Translations under genes and position numbers: made by a program | In this document: piece by piece, positions 27,321 to 36,123 of the stretch | How the letters are laid out: each line of letters begins with the position of its first letter | How positions within the stretch are numbered: position 1 is the stretch's first letter | Source of the DNA: Sphingobacterium sp. B16(2022) | GTDB lineage: Bacteria > Bacteroidota > Bacteroidia > Sphingobacteriales > Sphingobacteriaceae | Assembly: GCF_012030425.1 (NCBI RefSeq) | Contig: NZ_JAAUVN010000002.1 | Location: forward strand, 186,001 to 250,000 | Length of the DNA: 64,000 nt | Direction of reading: 5' to 3' | Notes under the pieces: model-generated | The model's database searches: none | Told to the model about the DNA's origin: nothing | The model's input: only the letters and a program-made list of their open reading frames with translations

Positions 27321-27906
27321 ATTAAGCATACTAGTCCTTTTTTTAATTGGCACAGTCAATCCGAGTAATGCACAGAAAAAGAACTTTTTAATCCCAGATG
27401 CGGCAATTATTCAATATGCTGGAAGCATTGGTTATATAAGTGTTGGCGCAGGATATGATATTTTTAAAAATAAGAGAGGTAACATTGATTTTAATTATGG
27501 TTATGTACCTGTTTCTAAGGGAGGAGAGCTACATTCGATAACCGCAAAATTTGCTTACAAGCCTTTTGAAATAAAGTTAAATAATTGGGGGAAATTGTAT
27601 CCACTTAATCCAGGTGTATTTCTCAGTTATACTTTTCATGATGATTTATCATTTAAATTTAATTCATCGGAATATCCATCTGGTTATTATTATTGGTCTC
27701 CTGCTTTGAGACCTCACATCTCATTATCTAATGAAATTGAACTCAATATGAATAAAATATGGAAGGAAATCGGAATAGAAAAGATTGGAATTTATACTGA
27801 ATTCAATTCAAATGACTATTATATTATTAATTATTTTCAGAATATAAAAGCACTTTCTCTTGCTGATGTTTTTCAGCTTGGGGTAGGTATACGATTTAAG
27901 TTTTAA
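27301..27906 (+). CDS. exported beta-strand-rich protein with TTG start
   Basis: A 201-residue protein whose frame begins with TTG inside the end of the metallophosphoesterase gene. The start is supported because it gives a complete signal peptide (NKYLFKLSILVLFLIGTVNPSNAQ, cleavage after NAQ), and no ATG occurs before the middle of the protein. The mature part alternates aromatic-rich strands (ISVGAGYDIF, IDFNYGYVPV, GVFLSYTF, VGIRFKF at the end), suggesting a small outer-membrane beta-barrel. The terminal Phe fits that. Function is unknown; coupling to the phosphoesterase suggests a shared envelope role. Confidence 0.72.
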   Translation: MNKYLFKLSILVLFLIGTVNPSNAQKKNFLIPDAAIIQYAGSIGYISVGAGYDIFKNKRGNIDFNYGYVPVSKGGELHSITAKFAYKPFEIKLNNWGKLYPLNPGVFLSYTFHDDLSFKFNSSEYPSGYYYWSPALRPHISLSNEIELNMNKIWKEIGIEKIGIYTEFNSNDYYIINYFQNIKALSLADVFQLGVGIRFKF

Positions 27907-28022
27907 TCTTTTAAACTAAAAAAGGATTGTTTCTGAATATTTTAGTAGGTGTTTTCAGTCGTTTTTATGTTGGTGTCGCTATTAGATTATAAAATCTCAG
28001 ATACTTTTTTTAAGTTTAAATC

Positions 28023-28520
28023 ATGAAGAAAGTAATTTTGGTTTTGGGTGCGCCAAATGATGAAAGGGGAAATCTGAGTCAAATTGCAACTGACAGACTT
28101 AATTGTGTATTTGAACTCTGCAGGTATAATGATTCCTACCAGATTTTATGTTCAGGCGGATTTGGAGGTTTTAATCCTACAGATCTTCCACATGCAACAT
28201 ACAGCAAAGCATATCTCGTTTCAAAAGGAATCCCAAATCATTTTTTTTTACCTTTTGCCCTTTCGGCGCATTCAGTTGATGATATTAGGAAGGCTTTACC
28301 AATATTGGAGGAAGAAAGACCAGACCTGGTGATGTTAGTCACCTCAGATTTTCACATGGAGCGTATAAAAATTTTATGGGATATTATAGCACCTAAGCGA
28401 TTTCCGATTATTTTTATCCCTGCAGTTTCAAGCTTGGATACACAGCAATTAGTGATGCTTGAAGAACATGAAAGGAACGCTATTAAGGCTTTAGAGAAAA
28501 ATAATTTTAAAATATATTAG
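28023..28520 (+). CDS. YdcF / DUF218 family protein
   Basis: A 165-residue protein with the DUF218 (YdcF-ElyC-SanA) pattern: ILVLGAPNDERG near the start, ILCSGGFGG, a middle SAHSVDDIRKALPIL segment, and the signature VTSDFHMERIK. It lacks membrane segments, so it is probably cytoplasmic, unlike SanA or ElyC. Family members are linked to envelope integrity or nucleotide-type ligand binding, without a settled reaction. It is monocistronic, convergent with the ATPase gene. Confidence 0.82.
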   Translation: MKKVILVLGAPNDERGNLSQIATDRLNCVFELCRYNDSYQILCSGGFGGFNPTDLPHATYSKAYLVSKGIPNHFFLPFALSAHSVDDIRKALPILEEERPDLVMLVTSDFHMERIKILWDIIAPKRFPIIFIPAVSSLDTQQLVMLEEHERNAIKALEKNNFKIY

Positions 28521-28563
28521 TCTAAAATTAAGGGATTAAGCCATCTCTATTTTTATGGGAAAT

Positions 28564-29298
28564 TTATAGTCCCAGTTCATTTAATATTTGTCGATAATTA
28601 TTAATAAAAAGCTTGGTCAATTTAAACTGTTCTGTTTCTTCATAATGCGTTAATTCAAGTCCGCTATCTGTTACTTTATATATTTCTGAATCGGGATAGG
28701 ATAATAAAATAGGGGAATGTGTTGCAATAATAAATTGAGAGTTTTGATCGACCAATTCTTTTATCCGAATCATCATATTGAGTTGACTGTCAAATGAAAG
28801 TGCTGATTCTGGTTCGTCAAAAATATAAAATCCTTTTCCTGATAATCTATTATGCATCAGTGCTAAGAAGCTTTCTCCATGTGAACATTGATGTAATGAT
28901 TGACCATATGCTTCTTCTAATTTCGCTTGATCGCCTTCGTAAAGGTTATCTATTTCACTGGCAACATTAAAAAAACTCTCCGCTCTTAAGAAATAACCGT
29001 CTCTAAAGCGGTATGGACCTCTGATCAGTTTGATATCCTCATAAAGGTTCGAATGTGATTCTTTCGTTGAAAAGTTAAAATTTAAGCTTCCACCTTCGGC
29101 ATTAAATCCTGACTTAATCGCAATTGATTCGATAAAAGTAGATTTTCCTGATCCGTTGTCTCCTACGATAAAAGTAACTGGGCTATGGAAAGTAAGCTTA
29201 TCTAAACTATGGATGGATGGAATGTTGTATGGGTAAGATATACGATCCACATGTGGCTTAGTATTTTCAACACTTTTTAGGTATAACATATTAATCAA
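28564..29298 (-). CDS. small ABC-type AAA ATPase (COG3910-like)
   Basis: A 244-residue soluble ATPase: Walker A GDNGSGKST near residue 48, an ABC-signature-like SHGESFLALM near 145, Walker B GFYIFDEPESAL near 165, and a His switch ATHSPIL near 200. It has no coiled-coil or effector domain and no transporter partner. Such small predicted ATPases are common and of unknown substrate. An alternative start is the Met at 29289. It is followed at some distance upstream by a DUF4287 gene on the same strand (38-base gap), so they may be co-transcribed. Confidence 0.83.
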   Translation of the reverse strand: MINMLYLKSVENTKPHVDRISYPYNIPSIHSLDKLTFHSPVTFIVGDNGSGKSTFIESIAIKSGFNAEGGSLNFNFSTKESHSNLYEDIKLIRGPYRFRDGYFLRAESFFNVASEIDNLYEGDQAKLEEAYGQSLHQCSHGESFLALMHNRLSGKGFYIFDEPESALSFDSQLNMMIRIKELVDQNSQFIIATHSPILLSYPDSEIYKVTDSGLELTHYEETEQFKLTKLFINNYRQILNELGL

Positions 29299-29336
29299 TC
29301 ATATAAAAACAAATATTAAGTTAGTGCTAATGCGAC

Positions 29337-29555
29337 TTAATCTCTTTTCCCTTTGATATAAGCATACACTGCTTGTGCATGACCATGTCCGAGCTGATAA
29401 TCTTCTTTTAACCAATTGATAATTTGATTAGCTTTTATTTCAGCTTTAATTTTATTGTTTTCTATAAATCCTTTTTGGGTTGCTAAGTCTATAAATGCTT
29501 CGGGACTTACTCCGGTTTTTTCTTCAATATTCTTTAGGTATGTGTGAAAAGACAT
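29337..29555 (-). CDS. DUF4287 small protein
   Basis: A 72-residue helical protein matching the DUF4287 pattern: SFHTYLKNIEEKTGVSPEAF, IKANQIINWLKEDYQLGHGHAQAVYAYIKG. The GHGHA segment before the last helix is the conserved mark of the family. Function is unknown; it is cytoplasmic. It lies just upstream of the AAA ATPase gene on the same strand. Confidence 0.82.
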   Translation of the reverse strand: MSFHTYLKNIEEKTGVSPEAFIDLATQKGFIENNKIKAEIKANQIINWLKEDYQLGHGHAQAVYAYIKGKRD

Positions 29556-29991
29556 GCTATTAAATTTAATTTTCGGTTTCTAATTACTGGTACATTTATC
29601 AACTAGCTTTTTTATATTTTGCTGTTGGTCTGCATTATATCGTAGCTAAAATTATACCACAATTTTGCCTTTTTTTTAAAAATAAGCATTGATTTTCTAT
29701 CGGAGATTAACGATACTTTATTTTTTTATGCAGGAAGTATCGTTTGCACAGGTGTACTAATAGGGGATGAGAATCTAGGAGTAGTATCCTCTTTTATGAA
29801 TCGAAATAGTATAATATATTTTCTAAAGCTTACATAAAATAAAGCAGGGTGAATTAATACGCTTGTAATATGTGGTATATACTTGTTTTGAGAAAATATT
29901 GAAAAAAAAGAAAATCTTCCAATCCACTCATAAAAAGTTGTCGTATATAAATTCATAAACTAAAAAATTATACACTAAAAACGAATATGTT
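29556..29991. other. gene-free region upstream of the ferritin-like pair
   Basis: About 436 bases that must hold the promoters of DUF4287 (minus) and of the ferritin-like operon (plus). A 76-codon minus-strand frame at 29726-29956 has no recognisable features and I do not call it. Confidence 0.35.
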
Positions 29992-30711
29992 ATGGAAAAA
30001 ATGTCATCTCAAAAAGAGTGTTTAGTAGAAGAAAACGAACATCTCGATAAAAAAGACCTTCGGAGAAGGGATTTCTTAAAATTTACCGGTGCAGGCGTGG
30101 CAAGTCTTGCCCTACTTGGGGTAACTGGTTGTAAAAAAGACCGCCATGATGAAGATATGGGGGCCGATGGTTTTTATTTTGGCAGTGGTGACATCGCTAT
30201 TTTAAATTATGCCTACGCACTTGAGCAACTTGAAGCGGCTTTTTATATTCAGGTTGTAAATAGTCCATACTCTGGTATATCAGATTTGGAAAAGACTTAC
30301 TTAACAGATATCAGGGATCATGAGGTTGCTCATCGCGAATTCTTTAAAAAAGCTTTAGGTGGGAAAGCTATTTCAAATTTAGAATTTAATCTTTCCGGTA
30401 TTAACTTTTCAAGTAGGGAAAGTGTGCTTAGCACTGCCAAAACGTTTGAAGATCTGGGTGTCTCTGCCTATAATGGTGCTGGATGGCTGATCAAAGATGT
30501 CAACTACCTTGCCTTAGCAGGTAAAATTGTATCTGTTGAAGCTAGGCATGCTGCATTGATCAGAGATTTGATCGATAACGGAAGTTTTGCGAATATGGAA
30601 GTTATTGATTCAAATGGTTTAGATGTCGCTAAAAGCCCCACAATGGTACTTCAGGCGGCTTCCCCATTTATCAAATCTAAAATTGATGTAAAGGATTTAC
30701 CTACTTATTAA
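29992..30711 (+). CDS. ferritin-like domain protein with Tat/lipoprotein signal
   Basis: A 239-residue protein. The N-terminus carries a twin-arginine-type signal (LRRRDFLKFTGAGVASLALLGVTGC) that also ends in a lipobox Cys, implying folded export and lipid anchoring. The mature part is a four-helix ferritin-like domain with metal-ligand pairs: YALEQLEAAFY, IRDHEVAHREFF and VSVEARHAALIRDL. Members may store or oxidise iron or protect against peroxide; no reaction is proven. It is followed after 19 bases by a second ferritin-like gene in the same operon. Confidence 0.86.
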   Translation: MEKMSSQKECLVEENEHLDKKDLRRRDFLKFTGAGVASLALLGVTGCKKDRHDEDMGADGFYFGSGDIAILNYAYALEQLEAAFYIQVVNSPYSGISDLEKTYLTDIRDHEVAHREFFKKALGGKAISNLEFNLSGINFSSRESVLSTAKTFEDLGVSAYNGAGWLIKDVNYLALAGKIVSVEARHAALIRDLIDNGSFANMEVIDSNGLDVAKSPTMVLQAASPFIKSKIDVKDLPTY

Positions 30712-30730
30712 CCTTCTAAATCTTATTGTT

Positions 30731-31564
30731 ATGAATCTATTAAATGTTTTTGACGAAATAAATAATGTTGATCCAGAATTTACTGATCGCATTAGTCCAC
30801 GCAGAGAAGTTATTCGAAATATGACTTCTTTTGGAAAAAAGGTTACTTTGGCCGCATTACCCTTCCTTATAAGTGATCTTTTTAAAAAAGCTTATGGCGC
30901 GACAGCTCCTACAGATGTTAATGGTGTATTGAATTATGCGTTAACGTTGGAATATCTTGAAGCGGAATATTATACTAAAGGGGTTGCTGCCCCCAATCTA
31001 ATTCCTTCAGGTAGACCCTTGGGAGCTATTACAACCATTCGTGATCATGAAAATGCGCATGTTAAATTTCTTAAGCAGGTATTAGGAGATAAGGCAGTTT
31101 CTAAACCTACTTTTGATTTTACAGCTGGAGGTACCTTTGGAAATGTTTTTAGTGATTATGATACATTCTTAGCTCTTGCTCAAGCTTTTGAAGATACTGG
31201 TGTCCGTGCATATAAGGGACAGGCAGGTATTTTGCTCGGAAATAAAGTTGTATTAACCGCCGCTTTACAGATACATTCGGTAGAGGCTCGTCATGCTTCG
31301 CATATACGTCAGATGCGTAGAGCAAGAGGGGGTGCTGCTGCAAACCAAAAACCTTGGATTACAGGTGCAAATGATAGTGGAATTGGTGCTGTTGTAGATC
31401 CAGTTTATATGGGGGAAGATAATAAAGTTCAAGCAAATGTTGATATTACAACCTTGAAAGGTGTTACAGGTAATTTATCTTTGGCTGCGGCTACTCAATC
31501 TTTTGATGAGCCTTTAGGAGCTGAGGCTGTTCTTAATATTGCAAGTCTGTTTATTAAAAATTAG
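30731..31564 (+). CDS. second ferritin-like domain protein
   Basis: A 277-residue paralog of the preceding gene. The helix signatures recur: YALTLEYLEAEYY, IRDHENAHVKFLKQVLG and HSVEARHASHIRQMR. Its N-terminus has SPRREVIRNM followed by a hydrophobic VTLAALPFLISDLF, a plausible but unusually placed Tat signal about 23 residues in, without a lipobox. A C-terminal extension of about 70 residues is absent from the first protein. The pair probably works together outside the cytoplasm, one anchored and one soluble. A strong terminator ends the operon. Confidence 0.85.
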   Translation: MNLLNVFDEINNVDPEFTDRISPRREVIRNMTSFGKKVTLAALPFLISDLFKKAYGATAPTDVNGVLNYALTLEYLEAEYYTKGVAAPNLIPSGRPLGAITTIRDHENAHVKFLKQVLGDKAVSKPTFDFTAGGTFGNVFSDYDTFLALAQAFEDTGVRAYKGQAGILLGNKVVLTAALQIHSVEARHASHIRQMRRARGGAAANQKPWITGANDSGIGAVVDPVYMGEDNKVQANVDITTLKGVTGNLSLAAATQSFDEPLGAEAVLNIASLFIKN

Positions 31565-31585
31565 TGTATAATGCTTTGAAGTGAG

Positions 31586-31620
31586 GCTCCTTGTTTGTTA
31601 TGAACAGGGAGCTTTTTTTT
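31586..31620 (+). terminator. Rho-independent terminator
   Basis: GCTCCTTGTT / AACAGGGAGC form a 10-bp stem (one G-U pair) with a 7-base loop followed by eight T, 21 bases after the ferritin-like operon. Confidence 0.88.
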
Positions 31621-32019
31621 GATACTATTTTTCAGTGCTCTGCAGTGAGAAACTTAACAGATATGAGGTTTAGTGTATCGGTTATGGTTTTTTCTGGTGC
31701 CGCTTTTTTTGTCTTGTATAAATTAATAAAAATTGTATTTTTAAATTTGATTCTTAAAACATTTTATTCTAATTATTTGTTTAACTATAAAAACATTACA
31801 AATCAGATAAATGCTATTTTGTACTGGATGTTGCTTATTATGTAGCTCTCGAACCAGTTAGGATATTTAACAAAAAATATCTGATAAAAACTTAGTTAAG
31901 CTAGAAGGATGTGTCTTTAAATAGTTTATTTCATAGGTTCACTCAATAAGTATTTGTAAGAATTCTTTTAAAAGATGTGTTTTTGATTTGATTAAGCTTA
32001 ATACATTTTGTTTTATTAA
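31621..32019. other. gene-free region
   Basis: Roughly 400 AT-rich bases after the terminator. An 84-codon frame starts inside the terminator hairpin and looks spurious. No promoter box or repeat was recognised. Confidence 0.35.
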
Positions 32020-32289
32020 ATGACTATGCAATTTTTACCTGTTAATCAGAACCTATTACTCCAATTGCAAATTAGAGGTTACAATATATTAGCCTCTGCG
32101 CAAGGTATTGATCATGAAAATCCAAGTTACTATCCAATCCAAGTTTCTGATGTATGGGACTATCTCGTTCGCCTGGACTATACTTCTGGAATTGGGGAAC
32201 CAGCACTAATTGTTATCGAAGATGCCCTTAGGAATATCAAAGAGCAACATTTTGATGGAGCTGTTTTTGTTGATTTTGAAGTTGACTAG
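32020..32289 (+). CDS. small hypothetical protein
   Basis: An 89-residue acidic soluble protein I do not recognise. It contains ILASAQGIDHENPSYYPIQ and a helix ALRNIKEQHFDGAVFVDFEVD. It has no signal peptide, membrane segment or cysteine. The codon use and length look real, and a strong hairpin follows the stop. No functional claim can be made. Confidence 0.6.
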   Translation: MTMQFLPVNQNLLLQLQIRGYNILASAQGIDHENPSYYPIQVSDVWDYLVRLDYTSGIGEPALIVIEDALRNIKEQHFDGAVFVDFEVD

Positions 32290-32301
32290 ACTAAGAAAAA
32301 A

Positions 32302-32340
32302 GAAATCATTAATTTAAAATGGTATTAAATTAATGATTTC
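32302..32340. terminator. 16-bp perfect hairpin between convergent genes
   Basis: GAAATCATTAATTTAA / TTAAATTAATGATTTC is a perfect 16-bp inverted repeat with a 7-base loop (AATGGTA). On the minus strand it is followed by TCTTTTTTCTT, a good terminator for the SDR gene; on the plus strand it follows the small hypothetical gene. Confidence 0.8.
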
Positions 32341-32406
32341 AAATACTGCATGTTTCAAAGTGATATTTGAATACGCAGGTTTTAGTAGCTGAATTTTTTT
32401 ATTCTT

Positions 32407-33171
32407 CTATAAGAACATGCCACCTGAAATTTCGATCCGCTGTGCATTGATCCATCTTGCGTCATCTGTACACATGAAAGCAACTACACCTCCGATGTCG
32501 TCTGGAAGTCCTACTCTTCCTAGTGCTGTTTGTGAAGCAATTGCTTCGTTAATTTGTTCGTTGTCTCGTACTAAACCATTTCCGAAATCAGTTTCAATTG
32601 CTCCTGGTGCAATTATATTGGATCTAATACCTCTTACTCCTAATTCTTTTGCCTGATATTTAGTTAAAGTTTCCATTGCTCCCTTCATTGCCGCATATGC
32701 CGCATAGCCGGGGGTAGCGAAACGAGCTAAGCCTGACGATACATTGATAATAGCACCGCCGTCACGTAGCAGTGGCAAAGCTTTTTGCGTTAGAAAGAAG
32801 GCTCCCTTAAAATGAATGTTTACCAAGTTGTCAAATTGTTCTTCAGTCGTTTCTGCAAAAGAAGCATGGATACCGATACCTGCGTTATTGATTAGAAAGT
32901 CGAACTTATCGGTATTAAATACCGATACAAGTGTCGATTTGAGATCAGTGAAAAAGTTGTCAAAGGTTTTGCTGTCCGCAACGTTAAGTTGTAAAGCCAC
33001 AGCATTTACACCTAAGTTTTTAAGTTCTAGAACGGTGTTTTCTGCCTCAATTTTTTGTGACTGATAGGTTAAGATGATATCAATTCCTTTTGATGCGATT
33101 TTGAGTGCGGTATTTTTTCCTAGTCCACGGCTACCACCGGTTACAAGTGCAATTTTATTTTTTGTTTCCAT
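32407..33171 (-). CDS. short-chain dehydrogenase/reductase
   Basis: A 254-residue classical SDR. The cofactor loop is TGGSRGLG near residue 12, then NNAG near 93, the catalytic Ser in NVSSGLA, and YAAMK as the catalytic Tyr/Lys. It would reduce or oxidise a carbonyl/alcohol with NAD(P)H; the substrate is unknown. I chose the ATG at 33171 (METKNKIALVTGG), eight codons inside the longest frame, because it directly precedes the first strand. An AraC-type regulator gene lies just upstream on the same strand. Confidence 0.88.
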   Translation of the reverse strand: METKNKIALVTGGSRGLGKNTALKIASKGIDIILTYQSQKIEAENTVLELKNLGVNAVALQLNVADSKTFDNFFTDLKSTLVSVFNTDKFDFLINNAGIGIHASFAETTEEQFDNLVNIHFKGAFFLTQKALPLLRDGGAIINVSSGLARFATPGYAAYAAMKGAMETLTKYQAKELGVRGIRSNIIAPGAIETDFGNGLVRDNEQINEAIASQTALGRVGLPDDIGGVVAFMCTDDARWINAQRIEISGGMFL

Positions 33172-33238
33172 TTGTTCTTTTTTTATTGAAAACAAAGTTA
33201 AATGACAAATGTTGATTAAAATGGTGACAGTTTAAGTA

Positions 33239-33646
33239 TTATATCGCTATCTTATTAACTTCGGATGATAATGATTGGAAATAATCTACCCGATATTGCT
33301 TTGGAGTTTTTCCTGAAAAACGCTTAAAGAATTTGGTGAAGTTGGAGGGGTCATAGGTTAATGTGCGCGCAATTTCGGCAATTGACATATCGCTATTTTG
33401 TAAGAGTGATTTTGATATTTCTGTTAATCTATTTTCCATGAAATAGCAAGGTGAATACCCTGTTGCGGATTTGATTGTATTGCTGAGGTGAATAGGGTGA
33501 ATGTAAAGCAAAGCTGCAAAATCTCTAATCTCAAACATTTGATCCTTTTTGCCCGATAATATATCTGTCAGATGGTTATCTACTTCTCGTAAAAAATCAG
33601 CAGTTATTTCATGTTGACGGCTTAAAAACTTTTTTGGAATTTTCAT
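33239..33646 (-). CDS. short AraC-family regulator (DNA-binding part only)
   Basis: A 135-residue protein consisting mostly of the AraC/XylS double helix-turn-helix: FEIRDFAALLYIHPIHLSNTIKSATG, then MSIAEIARTLTYDPSNFTKFFKRFSGKTPKQYR. It lacks the usual N-terminal ligand-binding half, so it may respond through protein level or a partner. It lies 67 bases upstream of the SDR gene on the same strand and probably controls it; this small regulator-SDR pairing is common in Bacteroidota. Confidence 0.85.
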   Translation of the reverse strand: MKIPKKFLSRQHEITADFLREVDNHLTDILSGKKDQMFEIRDFAALLYIHPIHLSNTIKSATGYSPCYFMENRLTEISKSLLQNSDMSIAEIARTLTYDPSNFTKFFKRFSGKTPKQYRVDYFQSLSSEVNKIAI

Positions 33647-33999
33647 GTCTTCGAAAATGTAATTTTAATAATAAGTATCCCTTATTTTCTGTTTTAAAAT
33701 AATAAAAGTACTGTTGAGCTCGAATGTAAATTTTGCTAATCTAAATGTAGCAATAAAAATTTTTTTTTTATTGCTGTATGTTTGTAATTACTTAGATCTT
33801 TTTAAGATAGCGTCAAATTTATTGACTTTTCACGTTGTTGTTAATGGTTTTAAATGAGTTGTGAAAAGTAAAAATAATTAGAAAATTATTATATTGATCT
33901 GCTTACTAAGGTGGACTATAGGCTTGCATATCAAACTTAAAATTTCCATCAGTAACTTGTTTCTCTCGAAAAATGAAAAATTAAACTAGTTAATGAAAA
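33647..33999. other. gene-free region with a weak A/T hairpin
   Basis: Divergent promoter region of the AraC-type (minus) and GNAT (plus) genes. AGCAATAAAA / TTTTATTGCT (33749-33775) is a perfect 10-bp repeat around a 7-base T-rich loop. No clear -7 box was found. Confidence 0.35.
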
Positions 34000-34506
34000 A
34001 TGAATATTAATTTAAGTGATTATAAGCTAGAGCGTATAGCCCCACCTCAATGGCAAGATTATAAGTTAATCAGACTTGAGGCTTTAAAGACAAATCCCGA
34101 ATTATTTGGTAGTTCATATGCAAAAGAAGTATTGTATAGTCAGGATGATTGGATTGCTTTACTGGAAAATGATGCACGGGCAATTTTTGCTTTATATCAT
34201 TTAGATTTATTGATTGGTTTAAGTGGTGTAGTGCTGAATAGAGATAATCAATCTGAGGCCATTTTAATTTCTTCGTTCATCAAAGAGGCTTATCGTGGGA
34301 GGGAACTTTCTCAATTATTCTTTCAAGCCCGAATTGAATGGGCTAGGCAAAAGGAGTGTGCTCAGGTTATTGTATCACATCGGGCGGGTAATGAAGCTTC
34401 AAAAGCTGCGAATCAGCGATGTGGTTTTGTGTATAATTATTCAAAAGAATCACTATGGCCGGATGGTTTATTGGCTGAGGAATTAATGTATTGCTTGTCG
34501 CTATAA
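34000..34506 (+). CDS. GNAT-family N-acetyltransferase
   Basis: A 168-residue acetyltransferase-fold protein. The core reads YKLIRLEALKTNPELFGSSY at the start, then AIFALYHLDLLIGLSGVVL, ILISSFIKEAYRGRELSQLFF (acetyl-CoA loop, with YRGRELS in place of RGxGxG), and NEASKAANQRCGFVYNY near the end. The modified acetyl-CoA loop resembles Bacteroidota RimI-like homologs. Substrate unknown. It is monocistronic, convergent with the GlxA-type regulator gene. Confidence 0.82.
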   Translation: MNINLSDYKLERIAPPQWQDYKLIRLEALKTNPELFGSSYAKEVLYSQDDWIALLENDARAIFALYHLDLLIGLSGVVLNRDNQSEAILISSFIKEAYRGRELSQLFFQARIEWARQKECAQVIVSHRAGNEASKAANQRCGFVYNYSKESLWPDGLLAEELMYCLSL

Positions 34507-34564
34507 ATGTAAATGATCGATAATAGTGATTTGTGATCTTTGGATTGGTTTATGATTTTTAGGT

Positions 34565-35542
34565 TTATATTTCATCTCCAAGTTTTGAAAATTTGTTTCT
34601 GTACTCTATTGGGGTTAAGCCTGTTATTTTTTTGAAAATATCTCTAAACGCTTTTGTATCCGTATAACCTACGTTAAACATGACTTCGGAGACATTCTTT
34701 CGTGAGGCTTCAAAATGATTTTTTGCAGCTTCTATGCGTACGCGTTGCATATATTCGATAGGTGTATTGTTTGTAGCATCTTTAAATCTTCTTTCAAACG
34801 TTCTACGACCAATATTGATGAGTTTCGCTAAATCTTCTACAGTAATCTTTTCTTCGTAATTTTTTTCTATATAATCCTGTACTTTTTGGATATCAGTGTG
34901 GTTATGGTTTCTTTGACCTCTAAAAATTGCAAATTGAGACTGGTTATCTCTTCCGATATCCAATGCAAAATATTTTGATATCATGACAGCAGTTTCTCGA
35001 TCTGAATATTTTTCGACCAGATACAGTATTAAATTCCATAAACTGTTTGCACCGCCACTACTATAGATATTCTCGTGTTCGGTGATCACAGCTCCATCTT
35101 CGATCTCGACTGCAGGGTATCTTTGTTTAAACTCGTTTATGTATGCCCAATGGGTGGAACACTTTTTTCCATCTAATAATCCTGTTTCTGCTAGTAAAAA
35201 AGCTCCTACACATAAGCTTGCAAGGCTTGTTCCTTTTAAATGAAGTTTTCTGAAATAGGATATGGCCTCTTCATTTGCTTTTATCCCTTTATCCATATCT
35301 CCAAATGTTGGAGGGATAATGAGGAGGTCTGTTTTAGTAACTTCAGATAATAAGCGATTTGTTTTTATGGTATACTCTCCGTTATTTGCGGTGATATATT
35401 CATTTAAGCCAACATATTCGACATTGAAAATGGGTCTCTTGCCAAAGAAGGTAAGAAATTCATTAGCGGTTTGAAAAGTACGAAATGCGGGTGTAATGCC
35501 TTCTATTGTACCATGTTGTGGAACGAAAATGGAAATTTGCAT
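34565..35542 (-). CDS. GlxA-type AraC regulator with DJ-1/PfpI domain
   Basis: A 325-residue regulator: an N-terminal DJ-1/PfpI-like domain (MQISIFVPQHGTIEGITPAF, LIIPPTFGDMD, SLCVGAFLLAETGLLDG with the nucleophile-elbow Cys) and a C-terminal AraC double helix-turn-helix (EKITVEDLAKLINIGRRTFERRFKDA, FNVGYTDTKAFRDIFKKITGLTPIEYR). I chose the Met at 35542, which starts the first beta strand; the longer frame adds an unrelated tail overlapping the divergent promoter. It is divergent from the SRPBCC genes and may regulate them. Confidence 0.86.
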   Translation of the reverse strand: MQISIFVPQHGTIEGITPAFRTFQTANEFLTFFGKRPIFNVEYVGLNEYITANNGEYTIKTNRLLSEVTKTDLLIIPPTFGDMDKGIKANEEAISYFRKLHLKGTSLASLCVGAFLLAETGLLDGKKCSTHWAYINEFKQRYPAVEIEDGAVITEHENIYSSGGANSLWNLILYLVEKYSDRETAVMISKYFALDIGRDNQSQFAIFRGQRNHNHTDIQKVQDYIEKNYEEKITVEDLAKLINIGRRTFERRFKDATNNTPIEYMQRVRIEAAKNHFEASRKNVSEVMFNVGYTDTKAFRDIFKKITGLTPIEYRNKFSKLGDEI

Positions 35543-35679
35543 ATCTCTTAATTTAGTTATATAAATGTACAAATAGTTTTTGTCGTTATCCACCCCTATA
35601 GTTGTCGTTTTTACAACATGTGACATTTTGAAATGATCTCCATCTTTGTATAAGCATTATAAACATAAAGAAAAGAGGA

Positions 35680-36105
35680 ATGATACAATCAACAAAAATT
35701 AACGTTACAGCAATAGTAGATGCTCCCATCGAGATCGTATGGGACGCTTGGAATACACCTAGTGATATCATGCAATGGAATAGTGCAGATCCAAATTGGC
35801 ACTGTCCTGCAAGTGAAAATGATGTCTGGGTAAATGGAAAATTTAAAAATAGAATGGAAGCTAAAGATGGTAGTTTTGGCTTTGATTTTGAAGGTATTTA
35901 TGATAAGGTCGAATTGTTTAAGGAGTTGGCTTACAGCATGAATGATGGAAGAAAGGTACGTACCGTATTTACGGAAAAGGATGGTAAAACAACTCTTTCG
36001 ACAGTTTTTGATGCGGAGAGCGAAAATGAGTTTGAAGTTCAAAAACAAGGATGGCAAGCCATTTTGAATAGTTTTGTAAAATATGTAGAATCTAAAAATT
36101 ATTAA
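35680..36105 (+). CDS. SRPBCC (AHSA1-like) protein
   Basis: A 141-residue START/SRPBCC-fold protein: TKINVTAIVDAPIEIVWDAWNTPSDIMQWN opens the lipid-cavity fold, DFEGIYDKVELFKELAYSM is in the middle, and QKQGWQAILNSFVKYVES forms the long C-terminal helix. Members bind hydrophobic ligands or act like activators of Hsp90. It is the first of three genes (SRPBCC, SRPBCC, VOC) with gaps of 18 and 11 bases, divergent from a GlxA-type regulator. Confidence 0.83.
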   Translation: MIQSTKINVTAIVDAPIEIVWDAWNTPSDIMQWNSADPNWHCPASENDVWVNGKFKNRMEAKDGSFGFDFEGIYDKVELFKELAYSMNDGRKVRTVFTEKDGKTTLSTVFDAESENEFEVQKQGWQAILNSFVKYVESKNY

Positions 36106-36123
36106 TTCCTAAAATTTAATGTC

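Noticed and set aside
29726..29956. 76-codon minus-strand frame in the gap before the ferritin-like genes
   Set aside because: Phe/Ile/Ser-rich, no motif, and no downstream partner or terminator; likely chance.
31591..31845. 84-codon plus-strand frame after the ferritin-like genes
   Set aside because: It begins inside the terminator hairpin and its hydrophobic content reflects T-rich DNA.
35689..36057. 122-codon minus-strand frame opposite the first SRPBCC gene
   Set aside because: Antisense shadow; the SRPBCC fold on the other strand is clear.
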